A stretch of 64,000 nucleotides of DNA from Paramecium tetraurelia (lineage: Eukaryota; Ciliophora; Oligohymenophorea; Peniculida; Parameciidae): positions 63,924-127,923 of the forward strand of contig NW_001799027.1 of NCBI RefSeq assembly GCF_000165425.1. Direction: 5' to 3'. Position 1 is the stretch's first letter; each line of letters starts with the position of its first letter. Below are positions 24,001-36,483 of this stretch, in pieces. Made by a program: the position numbers and the translations under genes. Below the pieces are notes generated by a model, which had not been told where the DNA came from, ran no database searches, and saw nothing but the letters and a program-made list of their open reading frames with translations.

Positions 24001-25024
24001 ATGAATATTAATCCACCAAACGATAAGAAAAATAAATAATCATTATTAATTATAATGGACATAGAATTACTCACCATTTAACAAGATGGCTTCTCTACAG
24101 CTTTTTAATAAAGAAATCAAAAATCAAGCATGGAAATCCTAATAAAATAGAGCAATTACATATGCCATTCAATATGCATCTATCAAATCATGAAGTTTGT
24201 TTTATTCTTAGCATGTTACCAACATACTCTAGCATCTCCTCTGCGCAATGCTATTTTTTTCACTTTCATGCATGATGTTATTACCTTCCTCTTCTACATG
24301 ATTCTTGAGTAACAACTTTTGTACATTAAATTAGTGCATTGGCCAACAAATTTAGTTACTAAGAACTTTTTAAAGAAGAAGATTAAGTTTTAAACATTTT
24401 TGAATTGAATCACAGCTTAATTTTTTTGACTCTTTAGGAACTTCTTTCATTTTTTAGACCTATGAATGGAATAGTTCTTCTCTATAAGATCTAATAAAAG
24501 ATGTTTAAGTATCCTCTAACCATAATCAGAATACTGTATTACTTCACTTCAGCTTATTACTTCATTTAATTGTCAAATAGTCCTCAAGAATAGAGTTTCC
24601 TAATAATGGAACAAATCCTAGAATTGATTATATCCTGGGTTACAACATTAATTATAATGATTTCTATTGGAGTCATTTTAGTTATTAACATTACTTTAGG
24701 AAAGTAGATTGGATTTAGATTCTAAAATAGATTATAACAAAGTATATCAAATAAATTTACTGAAATAAAGTTTTAGGATTTAAATTAATCTATCAAGGCT
24801 TGTAATTTAGATTGGTATTATTGCAACTCAATTTTAGCCCTATTTGTTATGAATAAATTAATGATGCTGATACAATTATCCAATTACCTTGTCATTAAAA
24901 ACATTTATTTCATTCATAATGTTGCAAACAATGGTTATTCCAAGATCTTCGATGTCCCCTCTGTAGAAATGAACTTGAATGTAATGCAAAAACTAATATT
25001 CAAACAGAGCTTGAAACTTCATGA
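24001..25024 (+). CDS. Multipass membrane RING-finger ubiquitin ligase
   Basis: Predicted 323 residues with introns of 29 nt (24387-24415) and 23 nt (24815-24837). Four or more hydrophobic stretches fill residues 60-230 (MKFVLFLAC, LRNAIFFTFMHDVITFLFYM, IIRILYYFTSAYYFI, LIISWVTTLIIMISIGVILV). The C-terminus is a RING-H2 finger: CPICYEQ, then LPCHQKHLFHSQCCKQWL, then CPLCRNEL. The first RING cysteine codon is split by the second intron; unspliced sequence would show serine. Likely an E3 ligase in an endomembrane. End at TGA after LETS. Confidence 0.85.
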
Positions 25025-25177
25025 TTAATATATTTTATAACTTAATATTGATGATAGAGATAAATCTGCAAAAAGGAATCTATTGTGATTAAATTATTCT
25101 TTGTCTACATCACTAAGAAATTATATGTTGATCCATTTCATACTAAAAACTGTTTTGATAAATTAATTATAATTTAA

Positions 25178-27234
25178 TCATTTTTTTCTTTACGAGTCTA
25201 TAAGAGTGATGGACTTTTTATATGGAATTGACAACTTTTCTTATGGTTTCTGAATTGTATTAGAACTTCTCTAAGTTTCAATAGGATCTGCTGTTGGCTT
25301 TATAAAGATTTTAGGTCTCAGTAACCAAATTTTGTAAACCCAATTGAAACACTAATCCAATGTGGGTTGATCTTAAGATTTCTAATTCTTGTATTTTAGA
25401 TTGACAAATTACCATACCTAATTATAAAATGAATTATTACAAGAAAACTGTCCATGTTTAAGAATTATTCTTATTAATCCCAACGAGATTCAATTTTCAT
25501 AGTTCCTTATTACCATAAATAGCAGCAACTCATCCATTTACTATACTCCTTTTCTGCGTAGAATTGAATAGCGATATACATTATCTTGCTAAGTTTTATG
25601 GTTGTTGTACTAACTTGGAGAATTTACTCGTACAATTGTTAACCCAATGTCACTTCAGATCTAAATAAAACATTATCATTATACCCTGCAATTGGAATTT
25701 CTTAGGTCAAATCTATATTGTGACCAACACTTTTCTCCTAATTTAAAATAATACTTGTCCTTTTATTAACTGTTGCATTTTGAGATTGATCGAAGTGTTT
25801 GTATTAATTTTCAATGGCTCTGCATAATTTAATGGCTTCCAGAATCACAACATGGCTAACTGGGTTTGATTTACCTATTCCCAATATTAATTTTGTGATA
25901 TTGATTATATCATCATCAGTAGTTTTGATTAGATCTTTAAGAAAGTGTGCTTTGTTGAAATCGATTTCTATGAATTGCATAAACAATTCTGGCCCTGACA
26001 TGTTGGGATTTGAATGTATATATTACACTAAGAAGGATAAAAAATCACTAGGGGTTGTTTTCTAGTCTTTGGCTCTAATTTATAAGAGGAATATAATAGG
26101 ATTAACCAGCAAATAATCATCATTAAACCCTGGATAATCTAATAGATTTAATTCTTCATATGTGAATTCAGTGAAGGATTTTTAATCTTTTCTCTTCAGA
26201 AGACTTGCCAGATTTTTAACAGAAGTGCTAACTTATTTTTGCTAATCATTCATATTTTTTTAAAAGACATTGAATTGAAAATCCATTTCTTTTAAATCCA
26301 AATTAATTTTTCTAATTTCTCCTTCTGCATTCTCTAAATTTTTTAACTCCTCTAGTTTTGTTTCCAATTCAGAATACATTTGAAGCCATTTCAGATTCTC
26401 TTCTTTTAGATGTAAGTTCTTTTTCTACTCTACTGCTACTCTTAATTGATGTCCTTTTACTTTTTGAATGTATTTCTCTCTTAACGCATCCAAACTGAAC
26501 TAGCAATCCTTTAATTATGATTCTACTGCTCCTACTTGAATATCCAACAAGGCTTTGTACCTCGTTTAGGACCATTGAGTATTAAGATCAAGGAGTACTA
26601 CCCAAAATTTCCATAACTATTCAATGAATACTGCTAGAGTTTTATCATCGATAATTTTGATCAATGTAGTTATAAAGTCATCCATAATATTTATTGCCTT
26701 GATGAAAAAATCAAATCTAAAATTGTCTGTAATGTTCCTTTCCTTCTTCTCCTTAATGCCAATTTAATCTTTATCAGTCAAGGCTTCATATAAAAACAAT
26801 TCCTAAATTACATTTTTATCGAGATTTATCAGTGTTTCATACATTTTAAAGAGCAAATTAGGATGCTTGTCATAAAGACTCATTCCGTGACTCAATTGTT
26901 ATGTTTCATAAAAGTTGATATTGAGATGATTGATTACAGTAGGAGCCACTAATTTGGCCTCCTTCACAATTTTGTCATGATTGTTGGACATAAAGGACTC
27001 CTCTATGTACCTCTAATAGATTTGCAAGGGTATTTTGGATTGTGTTTGATTTTCAATGGTTCTACTAGTATTAGTATAGCATTTTCTAGATGAGGATCCA
27101 ATTTAAGCACTTTTAATCCTTTGACTGGTTTCTGTGTTTATACGAAGGGCAGGCTTTTTGTTTTTGTAAACTCTCTCTGTGTACTAACTTGCTAAATTGG
27201 TGCTCAATGAATAAGCTGATTTTGCAGATTTCAT
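25178..27234 (-). CDS. Coiled-coil/helical protein of unknown function
   Basis: Predicted 677 residues with one 23-nt intron near the 3' end. The first 80 residues are basic and Ser/Thr-rich; residues 80-220 are helical (IVKEAKLVAPTVINHLNINF); 240-360 form a clear coiled coil (SELETKLEELKNLENAEGEI); and the rest is helical (FIEIDFNKAHFLKDLIKTTD). No transmembrane helix, enzyme motif or known repeat is seen. I do not recognise it; cytoskeletal or ciliary roles are possible but unsupported. Confidence 0.72.
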
Positions 27235-27385
27235 TATATTATTTTTAAAATAAATATTAAGTCACACCCAATAAGTGCATGCATTGTACTTTTGGACAGA
27301 AATAGAGACATCCACAAATAGTCTCAAAGCTAACTAGATACCATATAAATTATTTTATAATATTAATAAAGTATTTATAATTAAA

Positions 27386-30359
27386 ATGAACCCAAAAATG
27401 TCAATGGTATTACCGTTGCCGCAACTGAAACCTGAAAACAATGATGAATACGAAAATAGAATTACTTTAAGATTGTACATAGAGAAGCTGTTAAATCAAA
27501 AAGTTGGGAGGTATGATTGATGTAAAATAGATATCTGGAGATAATTTCAGGTATTGCAAGTTTGGCTAGTGTAGGAATATATATAGTTTCAACGTATTTT
27601 GATTCAGTGGAGTGGCTAGCTACTTTGGACATTGTGGTTTGTTCTTTATATTTGACTGAGTACTTATTGAAATTGTTTGCTGCTCAACACAGATTCCAAT
27701 ACATATTTTCTGACTTTGCTATAATTGAGTTGCTGACTTTGTTTCCTCTTTTTACCATTCAATCAGTGGGAAATTGGAGTTATTTGTAAAGACTAATAAA
27801 CATATCTCGAATTTTGCGAGTATTTCGAGTAGTGAGAATGATCAACAAACTGCAACAGCTATCGGACATTGAGTATGGAGGAGTGACTAGATAAATATAT
27901 GTAATATTTTCAACTGTTACGACAATAATTATTGTAACTGCTGGAGTGTTGTACGCATTCGAATTTCCGAAGAGACAAGATCTAATAGCGAGTGATCCAA
28001 ATAAAGGGTGTTCAAATCAGATCGACAAATGCCATTTCCATGAAATGATATACTTCACAATAGTGACACTATCTACAGTGGGTTATGGTGATGTAATTCC
28101 TTATAGTGAAGAAGGAAGAGTGTGTGTTATAGTGCTGATTATTATCGTGCTCGTGGTGATCCCTAAACAGATGAACGAATTGATTAGACTAATGGGATTG
28201 CAGAGTGTTTATGCCAGATCATTTTATAAGCCTAATCACGAGATTCCTCACATAATCATTTGTAGTTATGTGAGTGTGCCTTCTTTGAAGAATTTCTGCA
28301 ATGAATTGTTCCATCAAGATCATGGAGGATAGGACAAAAATGCCATCATTTTGAAACCCTCAATACCCAATACAGAAATGGAGGACTTCTTGCATAATGA
28401 GCGATACGAGATGTTCCTCATTTATTTGTAAGGAAATCCCATGGTAGAGAGAGATTTGAGAAGAGCTGCTGTTACTTAGGCCAAGGCTTGTGTTATCCTA
28501 ACCAATAAATAAATTGTTGATAGTCATTCTGCTGATCACAAGAATATTCTCATTGGATTGTTGATAAAGAAATATGTGAATCATTTGACTGGCTGCAATA
28601 TTAGATTATGTATGCAATTGATCAAACCAGAGAGTAAGATGCATTACAAACAATCCTTGGGTGTTAAAATGATAACTGATTAGATCATAGTGGTCGAAGA
28701 ATTCAAGATGAATTTGCTGGCCAAATCTTGCTTTTGTCCTGGCATTATTAGTTTACTAGGTAATTTAGTTACATCTGCAGGGGAACAAAAGGAGAGCTTG
28801 GATTCCGAATGGTTGACTCAATACACTGACGGAATGGGTCATGAAATATATCGGACTGATTTGAGTTTCAAATTTCAAGGAAAAACATTTAGTGAAGTAG
28901 CAGCCATCGTTTACAATGAATTCTCTGGCATACTCTTTGGATTGGAATTAGACTTTGAAAAGTAACCCATTATCAGACTCAACCCTGGAGTGTACATCAT
29001 AACAAATACAAAAAAAGTTCATGCGTATATTATCTGTCAAGATAAGAAAGTTGCAGATCTAGTTGCCACCTATGACATGACCACTGAAGAAATTGCCAAT
29101 TATCATTTCAACCTCTAACAAAACGCCTCTGACAAAGACAACCTTAATGAAGAGGAGGATAAAACTGAAGATCCCTTATTGTCTGGCAAGGATCAACTTG
29201 ATGAACAAGATATCACAGAGAAAGATTATCTCCTCCTCAATGAACCTGTTTCTTTGATGGATGCAACTTCAATCTTCCTCTTGGAATAACCTGAGATCAA
29301 CAATCATATTGTCGTTTGTGGCATCCACCCCTCCATCTATTACTTTTTGCTTCCCTTGCGAGCCAAGTATTTAAAGGAAATTCAGTATGTCGTCATCTTA
29401 GCACCTGAAAAACCTACAGAAATTTGGGAATAAATCAATCGATTCCCAAAAGTCAAATTCGTTCAGGGATCTCCACTTATCTCTGAGGATTTATAAAGAG
29501 CCAGCATCCATTGTGCAGACAAGGCTGTAATATTTGCTCAGAGTTCTGATGCCAACAAAACTGAGAGTGAGGATTTCTTAGACTAAATGCATGATGCTGA
29601 GAGCATCTTCATTTACAAGGCCATTAAAAAGATTAACCCCTCCATTTAGATCATGATTGAATTAGTCTCCAGTTCCAACATCTAATTCCTCCTTGACAAA
29701 GATTACAAATTCCAAAATGATTTCAAATATGAATTGGTAAGTTGTTTATGCTAATTAGACTCCTCTACAAGCCTCGGGAGAAGTCTACATTTCTGCCATG
29801 ATTGACACTCTCACTTGCCAAGCTTATTACAATCCACATATTGTCACCATACTGTAATAAATTCTCACTGGCATGAGATCGTCTAATCCTTTAATCCAAA
29901 CCATCTGCGATGATTTAGACATCAAGGATTCAAATCTCTATCAAGTCCCCGTTCCTGAAGACTATCTAGTAAATCTTCGTTCCTATTTAGAATAAAACCT
30001 TCGGTGAACTCTTCAATTATTTGTCCATCGAGAGACACTTGATTCCTTTGGGTCTTTATAGATTGGCTAAGGCTCTCGATAATAAGCATCCTTATGTTTA
30101 TACGAATCCTCCAGCCGAGACCACTCTCACTCCCAGAGACAAGGTCTTTGTTTTAGCTCATTAATTACCTGCAGATTTGAGTGGAATACCCTTTGACGTT
30201 AATTCTGATCCCAAACAACTCAATACTAAAGAGGTCGAAAATAATAAGGCCTTGAACTTTCTCTTAGAAAAGCTGAAACAATAAACCTCCTCTTAAAATG
30301 GCGTTAATAGGGTAGGTGGGTATTTATAGCATTAAATAATTAGCTAAATAAAAAAATGA
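27386..30359 (+). CDS. BK (Slo)-like calcium-gated potassium channel
   Basis: Predicted 969 residues with introns of 20, 22 and 22 nt. Six membrane segments occupy residues 35-260; S4 reads RLINISRILRVFRVVRM with regularly spaced arginines, and the pore has TVGYGD (28075-28092), the potassium selectivity filter. Two RCK domains follow (IIICSYVSVPSLKNFCNELF, and HIVVCGIHPSIYYFLLPLRA), as in Slo1. It should pass K+ outward on depolarisation and calcium, shaping the membrane potential that sets ciliary beat direction in Paramecium. An acidic linker lies between the RCKs. The last 62 nt overlap the start of the next gene; a 28-nt intron could instead fuse the two. Confidence 0.92.
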
Positions 30360-30623
30360 CAAGACTGTCATATTTTAAGGTTAATAAATCAAGTAGACGA
30401 GAAATATCGAGTCCGAGAACATGAATCTAAGTAATCAATAATCCTATCATAATAAGATTTGGCATCTCTACATGTATTGGACCAAGTGAATGAATAAATT
30501 TCTATAGTTAAAGAATAAATTAATGATATTAAAAACAGCTTGCTCTAGAAGGAAGATGAGATAGTGGAAAAGTGTAGAAGAGCGATCCGCTATGAATTAG
30601 GAACAGTAATTTAATAATAGTGA
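30298..30623 (+). CDS. Small coiled-coil protein overlapping the channel gene
   Basis: Predicted 99 residues, one 26-nt intron (GTA...AAG). MALIGQVGIYSIKQLAKQ is followed by a basic segment and a heptad helix, LHVLDQVNEQISIVKEQIND then SLLQKEDEIVEKCRR. This helix looks SNARE-like in character but no membrane anchor follows. The start codon lies inside the last exon of the K+ channel in another frame. Alternative: splicing 28 nt (GTG...TAG) within the overlap would make this the C-terminal coiled coil of the channel. Confidence 0.55.
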
Positions 30624-31201
30624 ATACGTTTTTTATTATATAAATTTATATAATTTATAAAGTATTATGTTGAAATATGTAAAATTACCAAATGTAATTA
30701 TACATATACTAAAAAAAGGAAATTATTAACTATCATTGGATTCATTTACTCATCTTATTGTTTTATGAATTTCTTCAATTTGACGTTAATAGATATAATC
30801 CAAAACTAATATTGTTTTATTTTTAACCAAACATTTATTAATAATTATAATCGAAAAATACATCTAATTATTCCGATGTTTCATCTCTCCTTTTCCTAAA
30901 ACCTTTACTCTTGTAAGTAGATTATGAGAAGGACAGGTGGTTTATCGATACTTTTTAACCATCCTTTGAGCTCTTACGCCATAAATGATGTCTTTATTTT
31001 TTTATTCTAAAAATATCAGCATAATGTTATCATTACTAGAAATAGGTTATTTTTAATTTCAGACAAGACCTCAAACAGTTGGGAAAAAAGTATTTTTCAA
31101 TTATTTTCTAAATATTTATGTATTAAAGTTTATATTGAGATAAACTGGATTTTATCGTTTTTTAAGGATTGAATTTCTAAAAATATAACATTAATATTTT
31201 T
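30624..31201. other. Intergenic region
   Basis: About 580 bp, AT-rich, upstream of the crystallin-domain gene. A minus-strand frame of 33 codons near 30880-30990 (MAQELKGWLKSIDKPPVL...) is the only coding-like text; too short to call. Confidence 0.45.
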
Positions 31202-33289
31202 ATGAAAAACCAGACCTTGATCTTAGTTTTATTAGTGTGTGCTGCCGTCTAGGTTGTTGGAGAACCGGTTGCCGTTGCCTAATCCTTTGTAGCAAATGAC
31301 TTTTCAGATGCAGATGGTATAAAATTAAATATAAATTAAATAGGTTGGACAGTCGCTGGAGCACCAGCTCATGTTACAGAATGCAGTGGTGTGAAGATGT
31401 TTGGAGGTTTTGGAAAGTTTGGTGCCAGAGCTGTTGCAAGTAAGGTCTTTGAACTTCCACCCCATTCATTAATTAATTTAAAACTTTAATTTTGGAAGTA
31501 TGATACATATAAATTAACATAATAGGATTGATTCTTGGGACAATGAGGAAGCCTATGTTTTCGTCGATGACTAATTAGCATGGTCAAGAAAGTTCTAATA
31601 CAATGAAGGTGAGGGCCAAAAATGTGGACAAGGAGGTGACTGGAAGGAAATGATTGTTAATCTTAACTTGAACATCAAGCACACTGGTCCAACAGCAGTT
31701 GTTGTCATCACATCCAACCTGAATGAGGCTGCCGATAATGTAAGATACACTTATAATTATTTTAGGAATCATGGTCTTTTAGAGACTTTGTATTATCTGT
31801 GGAGAAATGCCCAAATGGCTGTGCTGCCTGTTAAGTGGATGATAAAGCAGAGAACTGTAATTTCTGGTAATCATTCACTTCCAGTTGGACAGAATTAAAT
31901 TCTAATAAACTTGGAGCTGATGGCTGGGATGTTACTGGTGGATTGGCTCATTCTACCTAATGTGGACGTAATTATTGTTAATTATAAATTTAGCCGCTGG
32001 AATTTTCGGAGGTTATGATAAAATGATGAGGGGAGCCGTTGTCAGTAAGGTTCATAAGGTCAAACCCCATTACAAGCTCAAGATCAAGGTTCTATGGGCT
32101 AAGATTGACTCTTGGGATAATGAGGCTGCTTAAATCAAAATTGATGGAAAGATAGTTTATGAAAGAAGATTCCAATGGTACGAGGGTTACTTTGGTAAGA
32201 TTTGTGGATGCCCAGTGTTTGAGTGGAAATCAATGTTTGTTAGAACAGAAGTAGATGTAGATCATACTGGTGAACAAGTTAAGGTTGATTTCACTTCAAC
32301 TCTTGACGAAATCGAAAATGAATCATTTGGTTTGAGAGATTTGTACATCTTCTATGCAGCTTGTGCTGACAACTGTGCTGAATGTACAGGACCAAAAGAT
32401 TCTGATTGCAAAAGTATTATAATCCATATTATCAAAATAGAATGTGCCAACAATTGGGCTTTGGTTGGAGGCAAATGCTAAGCTTTACCAAACTTTGTTC
32501 TATTGGAATAATCTTTCTTGGAAGATAAATTCACAGGAATCAATGGTTGGATCCTTACAAACAACAAGGCCGGAAGAACAGTGGCTGAATGCAATGGTAA
32601 ATCAATGGTCGGAGGTTTTGATATTATGGGTATTGGTGCTAATGCCAAGAAAACATTTGAGATCCCACCACACAAGAGACTTAGATTACAATCAACAATC
32701 TATAAGATTGACTCCTGGGATGGAGAATTCATGATTATCAAGGTCGACGGAACAGAAGTATGGAAGACATCTTGGAATCTTTAAACTGGAGGTGCCAATA
32801 TCTGTGGATAAGGTGTTTGGTGGGATGGTTTCACTAACGTTGATGAAATCTTTAATCATCAAGCTCCAAAGGCTGAAATCATGTTCACATCCACTTTGGA
32901 TCAAGATGCCATCGATGGTAATACTACATTTATTAATATTTAGAATCATGGGGTTTCAGAGACTTCAAATTATGGTATGAACCAAAGGAAGCATGTGCAA
33001 TCTTCTACAGTGAATGCGATTTTAAGGGTGCTTCATTTGAATTTTGTTCTAAATCACCAAACTTCTAGAATGACAACATTCCTCCTTAAATTAGATCCAT
33101 CAAGATTCCACCTTAAGGAAGAGTTACCTTATATGAGAGCACCGATTACAATGGAAAGAAGATCACTTATACCACAGACCAAGCTTGCATCCAAAACTTT
33201 GACGTACTTTATTTCTACTATAATATTAGTTTTCATTGATTTAAATGAGTGGACACGTCGAAGGTGGATGGATTGAAGTAGAATAATGA
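31202..33289 (+). CDS. Secreted repeat protein with C-terminal beta/gamma-crystallin domain
   Basis: Predicted 633 residues with seven introns of 26-28 nt. Signal peptide MKNQTLILVLLVCAAVQVVG. Three modules of about 180 residues share: an opening W-x-(V/L), an ECSG/ECNG or QCG motif, FGG(F/Y), a (K/L)IDSWDNE or KIDSWDGE strand, and a CGxG or CGC loop before a long beta segment. Short cysteine-rich linkers (CADNCAECTGPKDSDC) separate them. The last 85 residues have the crystallin motif (ACAIFYSECDFKGASFEFC and VTLYESTDYNGKKI). Crystallin-domain proteins are known cargo of ciliate secretory granules (the Grt/Igr family of Tetrahymena mucocysts), so a trichocyst/granule-surface role is a reasonable inference. 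Confidence 0.8.
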
Positions 33290-33352
33290 TCTTAATATAT
33301 TCATAAGGATCTAATAATAACATAAATTTCAAAATATATATATTTAGCAATA

Positions 33353-35525
33353 TCATTTAATTTGCGACAATAATCCAAATTATTCAAATAACTTATCGCA
33401 ATAATAGAATTGGTGGCCAAAAAGTTCTGACAAAAATTAATCAATAGCTTTCATTTGTTTCTTCACTGTTTCATGATCCTGCAGAGAAACCCTTAGATTT
33501 CTTTCCTATTATATAATTTTAGTAGCCTCCTTTATTTCATCAATTGTTCTTTTGCATTCCGAGACAAAGGATCTTTTCTCTGTCTGGATTGTAAATCTTA
33601 AACTAAAGTAAATTATTCCTGCAAAAGCATCTGATGTTTCAGAACTTAAGCACTCTACCTTAATTTATTTTATCTGTAGGAAATACTCTTTCTAAGCAGT
33701 ATTCATAAACTTATTGCTGTTTCTTTAGACTCTCGTTTCTTCTTCGATCTTTTTAACCAGTCCATATTTATTAATGATTGATTCAGGAACATTGAAAAAC
33801 TCTAATATCTCTTTTCTCATAAGGATGGGGTTCTGACTCATACCATCCAACCATTGTTGAATATAAAAGAATTTCTTTTCAATTTCAGCATCTCCATAAG
33901 TTGGTTTAGGTAAATGTCCATTCGCTATTTGGTATAAGTCTTAATATTGACAATTTTCGACCCATTGATCATTCTTAACCTTAATGGTAATTGGAATCAG
34001 AGTTTTATGCTAGTAATTAATTAGTTTTTTCACAACTTATCTTCCAACTGTGAATTGTACTTTTTCCATCTTCTATTAAATATAGACTCCACTCTCACTT
34101 TCATCTTCGGATAAAGTGGCAGAACTTAGTTCATCCTTGTATCTTTCGTAATCACTTTTCTTATCATCAAATTAGTCACTATTTTAGGATCTATTATCAT
34201 CGTTTTTATCTTAAAATTCTTCAAAACTTTTGATTCTCTTAATCATCCTATTTCTTTTGGCAATAAGACCTTCATCTTTTTATTTCTTCTTTTTCTGCTA
34301 CTTTTTCTTATTCAATTCTTATTGAATTTATTAAGGAATCACAATCAGTTTTTCAGGATATTGATTATCTTCAACATAAGCAAAATTTTGAGGAGTAGAT
34401 TGTTCCTTTAATGGACTGTCCGCTCCTAATTTATCGATGCCAACAATTTCAATGACTTATTGCTATTATGCTCGAATTTTAGGTTAATTACAATTTGAGG
34501 ATTGGTAATCATAATATTTGGTTTCTTCCTTATTAATTTTATCATTTTCATCATCAGAGACAATAACTTGTCTTTGTTCATAATCAAGATCCTATTTAAT
34601 TTCTCTTTAGGAGAGGGATCTCTTCTCTGAGACTTGACTTCGACGATGCAAGTTGGTTTTAGGTACTTCCTCTTTAAAAGATGGATGTGAGACATCTTCT
34701 GATTGGGAATTCTCCTCCATTATGATTTAGGATGATCTAACCTTCCTTTTGTTAAGTTATTTGGGTGATTCAACAACTTCAATTTTTTTATCCCAAATTT
34801 CATCATCGTCCTTTGAAAATTTGATATCCATTGGTTGAAGATGTTTGGCATCTGATTTGGTAGATTGTCTGGTTTAATTAATTAGGAATTAAGCCACTTA
34901 AGATGCTGGATGATGCTATTATTGATGAGTTTGGTGAGTAACTAGTAGTTGATCTTGAAGAGTGGATTCATTCAATTCGTGCAATTCGATTTCTTCTGAA
35001 TAAGCATTTGGTTGGAATCTGAACAAGATCAAGTATTACACAATGAAACTATCTTATTATTCGAAGAATTCACAAAAAGGGTCTATGTTAGGGTATTCTA
35101 AAATAATTACTATATTCCAACGGATCATCGCCTCTTTGTCTTTGATAAATCACCAGAAGGGATGACAGCACTAAACTAAGGAGATCGAATAATTTGAGTA
35201 TGGGTTCATTGCAGATTAAATTGAATAGACAAATGAAAGGCAGAAAGGTTAAGAGTGATTCACGATGAAAGATAACTGTGATTCCGAATGAGTAAAATAA
35301 TCCAATTATTAAGAAGAGACTACATAAAGCAGAGAGTAGATCCTGATGGAAAAGTGCTACAATGAATTCAATTAGTTGCACAATTGCAATTTAAAGTTGA
35401 AATCCAATCTTAACTTTTAAAGCAATGGTTTCTGGTTTATTCCTCACTTATTTGTAACCCTTGATTTTCATTTAAGCATAACCAGCATATACAAGAGGGA
35501 ATAGTCCAATAGCAAATTAATCCAT
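33353..35525 (-). CDS. Membrane protein with PX-like domain(s)
   Basis: Predicted 714 residues with one 28-nt intron. The first 170 residues contain about four hydrophobic helices (FAIGLFPLVYAGYA, LIEFIVALFHQDLLSALCSL, FLIIGLFYSFGITVIF, LLTFLPFICLFNLI). A charged linker of about 280 residues follows. The C-terminal 220 residues look like a PX fold (IPITIKVKNDQWVEN, then FFYIQQWLDGMSQNPIL and EILEFFNVPESI), and a second similar segment may follow (IIYFSLRFTIQTEK to AIDQFLSELFGHQF). PX domains bind phosphoinositides in endosomal sorting. The canonical PX arginine was not located, so this is a moderate call. Confidence 0.6.
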
Positions 35526-35549
35526 ATTAATTAATAAAGTAATATTATA

Positions 35550-35825
35550 TCACTGTGCAAATGTCACCAATTTATCAGGATGACTAGGTTGCTGTTCTGA
35601 TTGCGAGATTTCAATTGATTAGCCATCTAGAGTGGCGTTGCTTTCTTTTTTTGTTTGTGTCATTTCAGAATAACGCACTCTCTAATGTAATCTCCTATTC
35701 TCTCTTTGGATGAGCATGATGATGGCAATTACCAATAGAACAATAATCACAAAAACACCTATAAAGACATATATAGCTGAGGATTATGTGTGATGATTTT
35801 ACCTGGTCGTATTGGTTGAGTTCAT
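35550..35825 (-). CDS. Small single-pass membrane protein
   Basis: A single-exon frame of 91 residues. A short polar N-terminus (MNSTNTTRQNHHTQSS) with potential N-glycosylation sites precedes one strong transmembrane helix (IYVFIGVFVIIVLLVIAIIM), followed by a basic, then Ser/Gln-rich tail. Topology suggests a type III or tail-in-cytosol protein. It starts 300 nt upstream of the PX gene start on the same strand, 25 nt from it end to start. Function unknown. Confidence 0.6.
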
Positions 35826-35960
35826 CAATGAATAATAATTTAATTATTTAATCTTATTTTCAAATTATTAATTGTTTTCATTCTATTCCTTTCCTTAAAT
35901 GAGACAATCTAATTATAACATTACTAAGTAAATGTTTAATAAAATTATTTCATTTATTTT

Positions 35961-36412
35961 ATGAGCAACAAATCTGTCACTTAATCTGAAAGAGTAAATG
36001 GTGAATCTGCATTTAAAACTTAAATTACTACCAAATACAAACTCACTTTTATCTTTTATGACATAAACATAGAGAACAGAAAACTTATAATGTCAGGCTA
36101 TATTAAGAAGAAATTGCTGGATAGGAGTATCCACTCTCTATACAGTTACAAGAAGTAGAAAAATAATTACCCTACTCTGAAAGTGATAGTATTCAAGAAA
36201 CCCTCCTTTGATCCTTTTGATCATACTGATTATATTTAGTTTAAAAAATGAAAAATAATTTTGTCAAAGAATGTAAGGATAAATTAGATAATTATTTTGA
36301 AACAATACCAGATACGAAAGGAGACTTTTAAATATATATCACAGAAAAGATTAGATTTACTTTAAACATAAATGTCCCTCTTAGATACAAATTGAAATCC
36401 GAAATTTACTGA
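35961..36412 (+). pseudogene. Broken reading frame, unknown protein
   Basis: Frame 1 (35961-36251) reads MSNKSVTQSERVNGESAF... to TDYIQFKK and stops. Frame 2 begins inside the same aaaaaa run (ATG 36248) and continues smoothly (KNNFVKECKDKLDNYFETIP) to TGA 36410-36412. One extra A in the run would join them. Downstream, coding-like text continues with further in-frame TGAs. No intron with suitable ends repairs the first break. I do not recognise the protein. Either a decaying gene or local sequence errors. Confidence 0.45.
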
Positions 36413-36483
36413 AATGAGACATTATAATTAGATCCTATAAATGAATCAATAATAAATTAAACGTGCCAATGAGAATAAACAAA

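Noticed and set aside
24815-24850. Degenerate RING with Ser in place of the first Cys
   Set aside because: A 23-nt intron explains it; the spliced codon is TGC.
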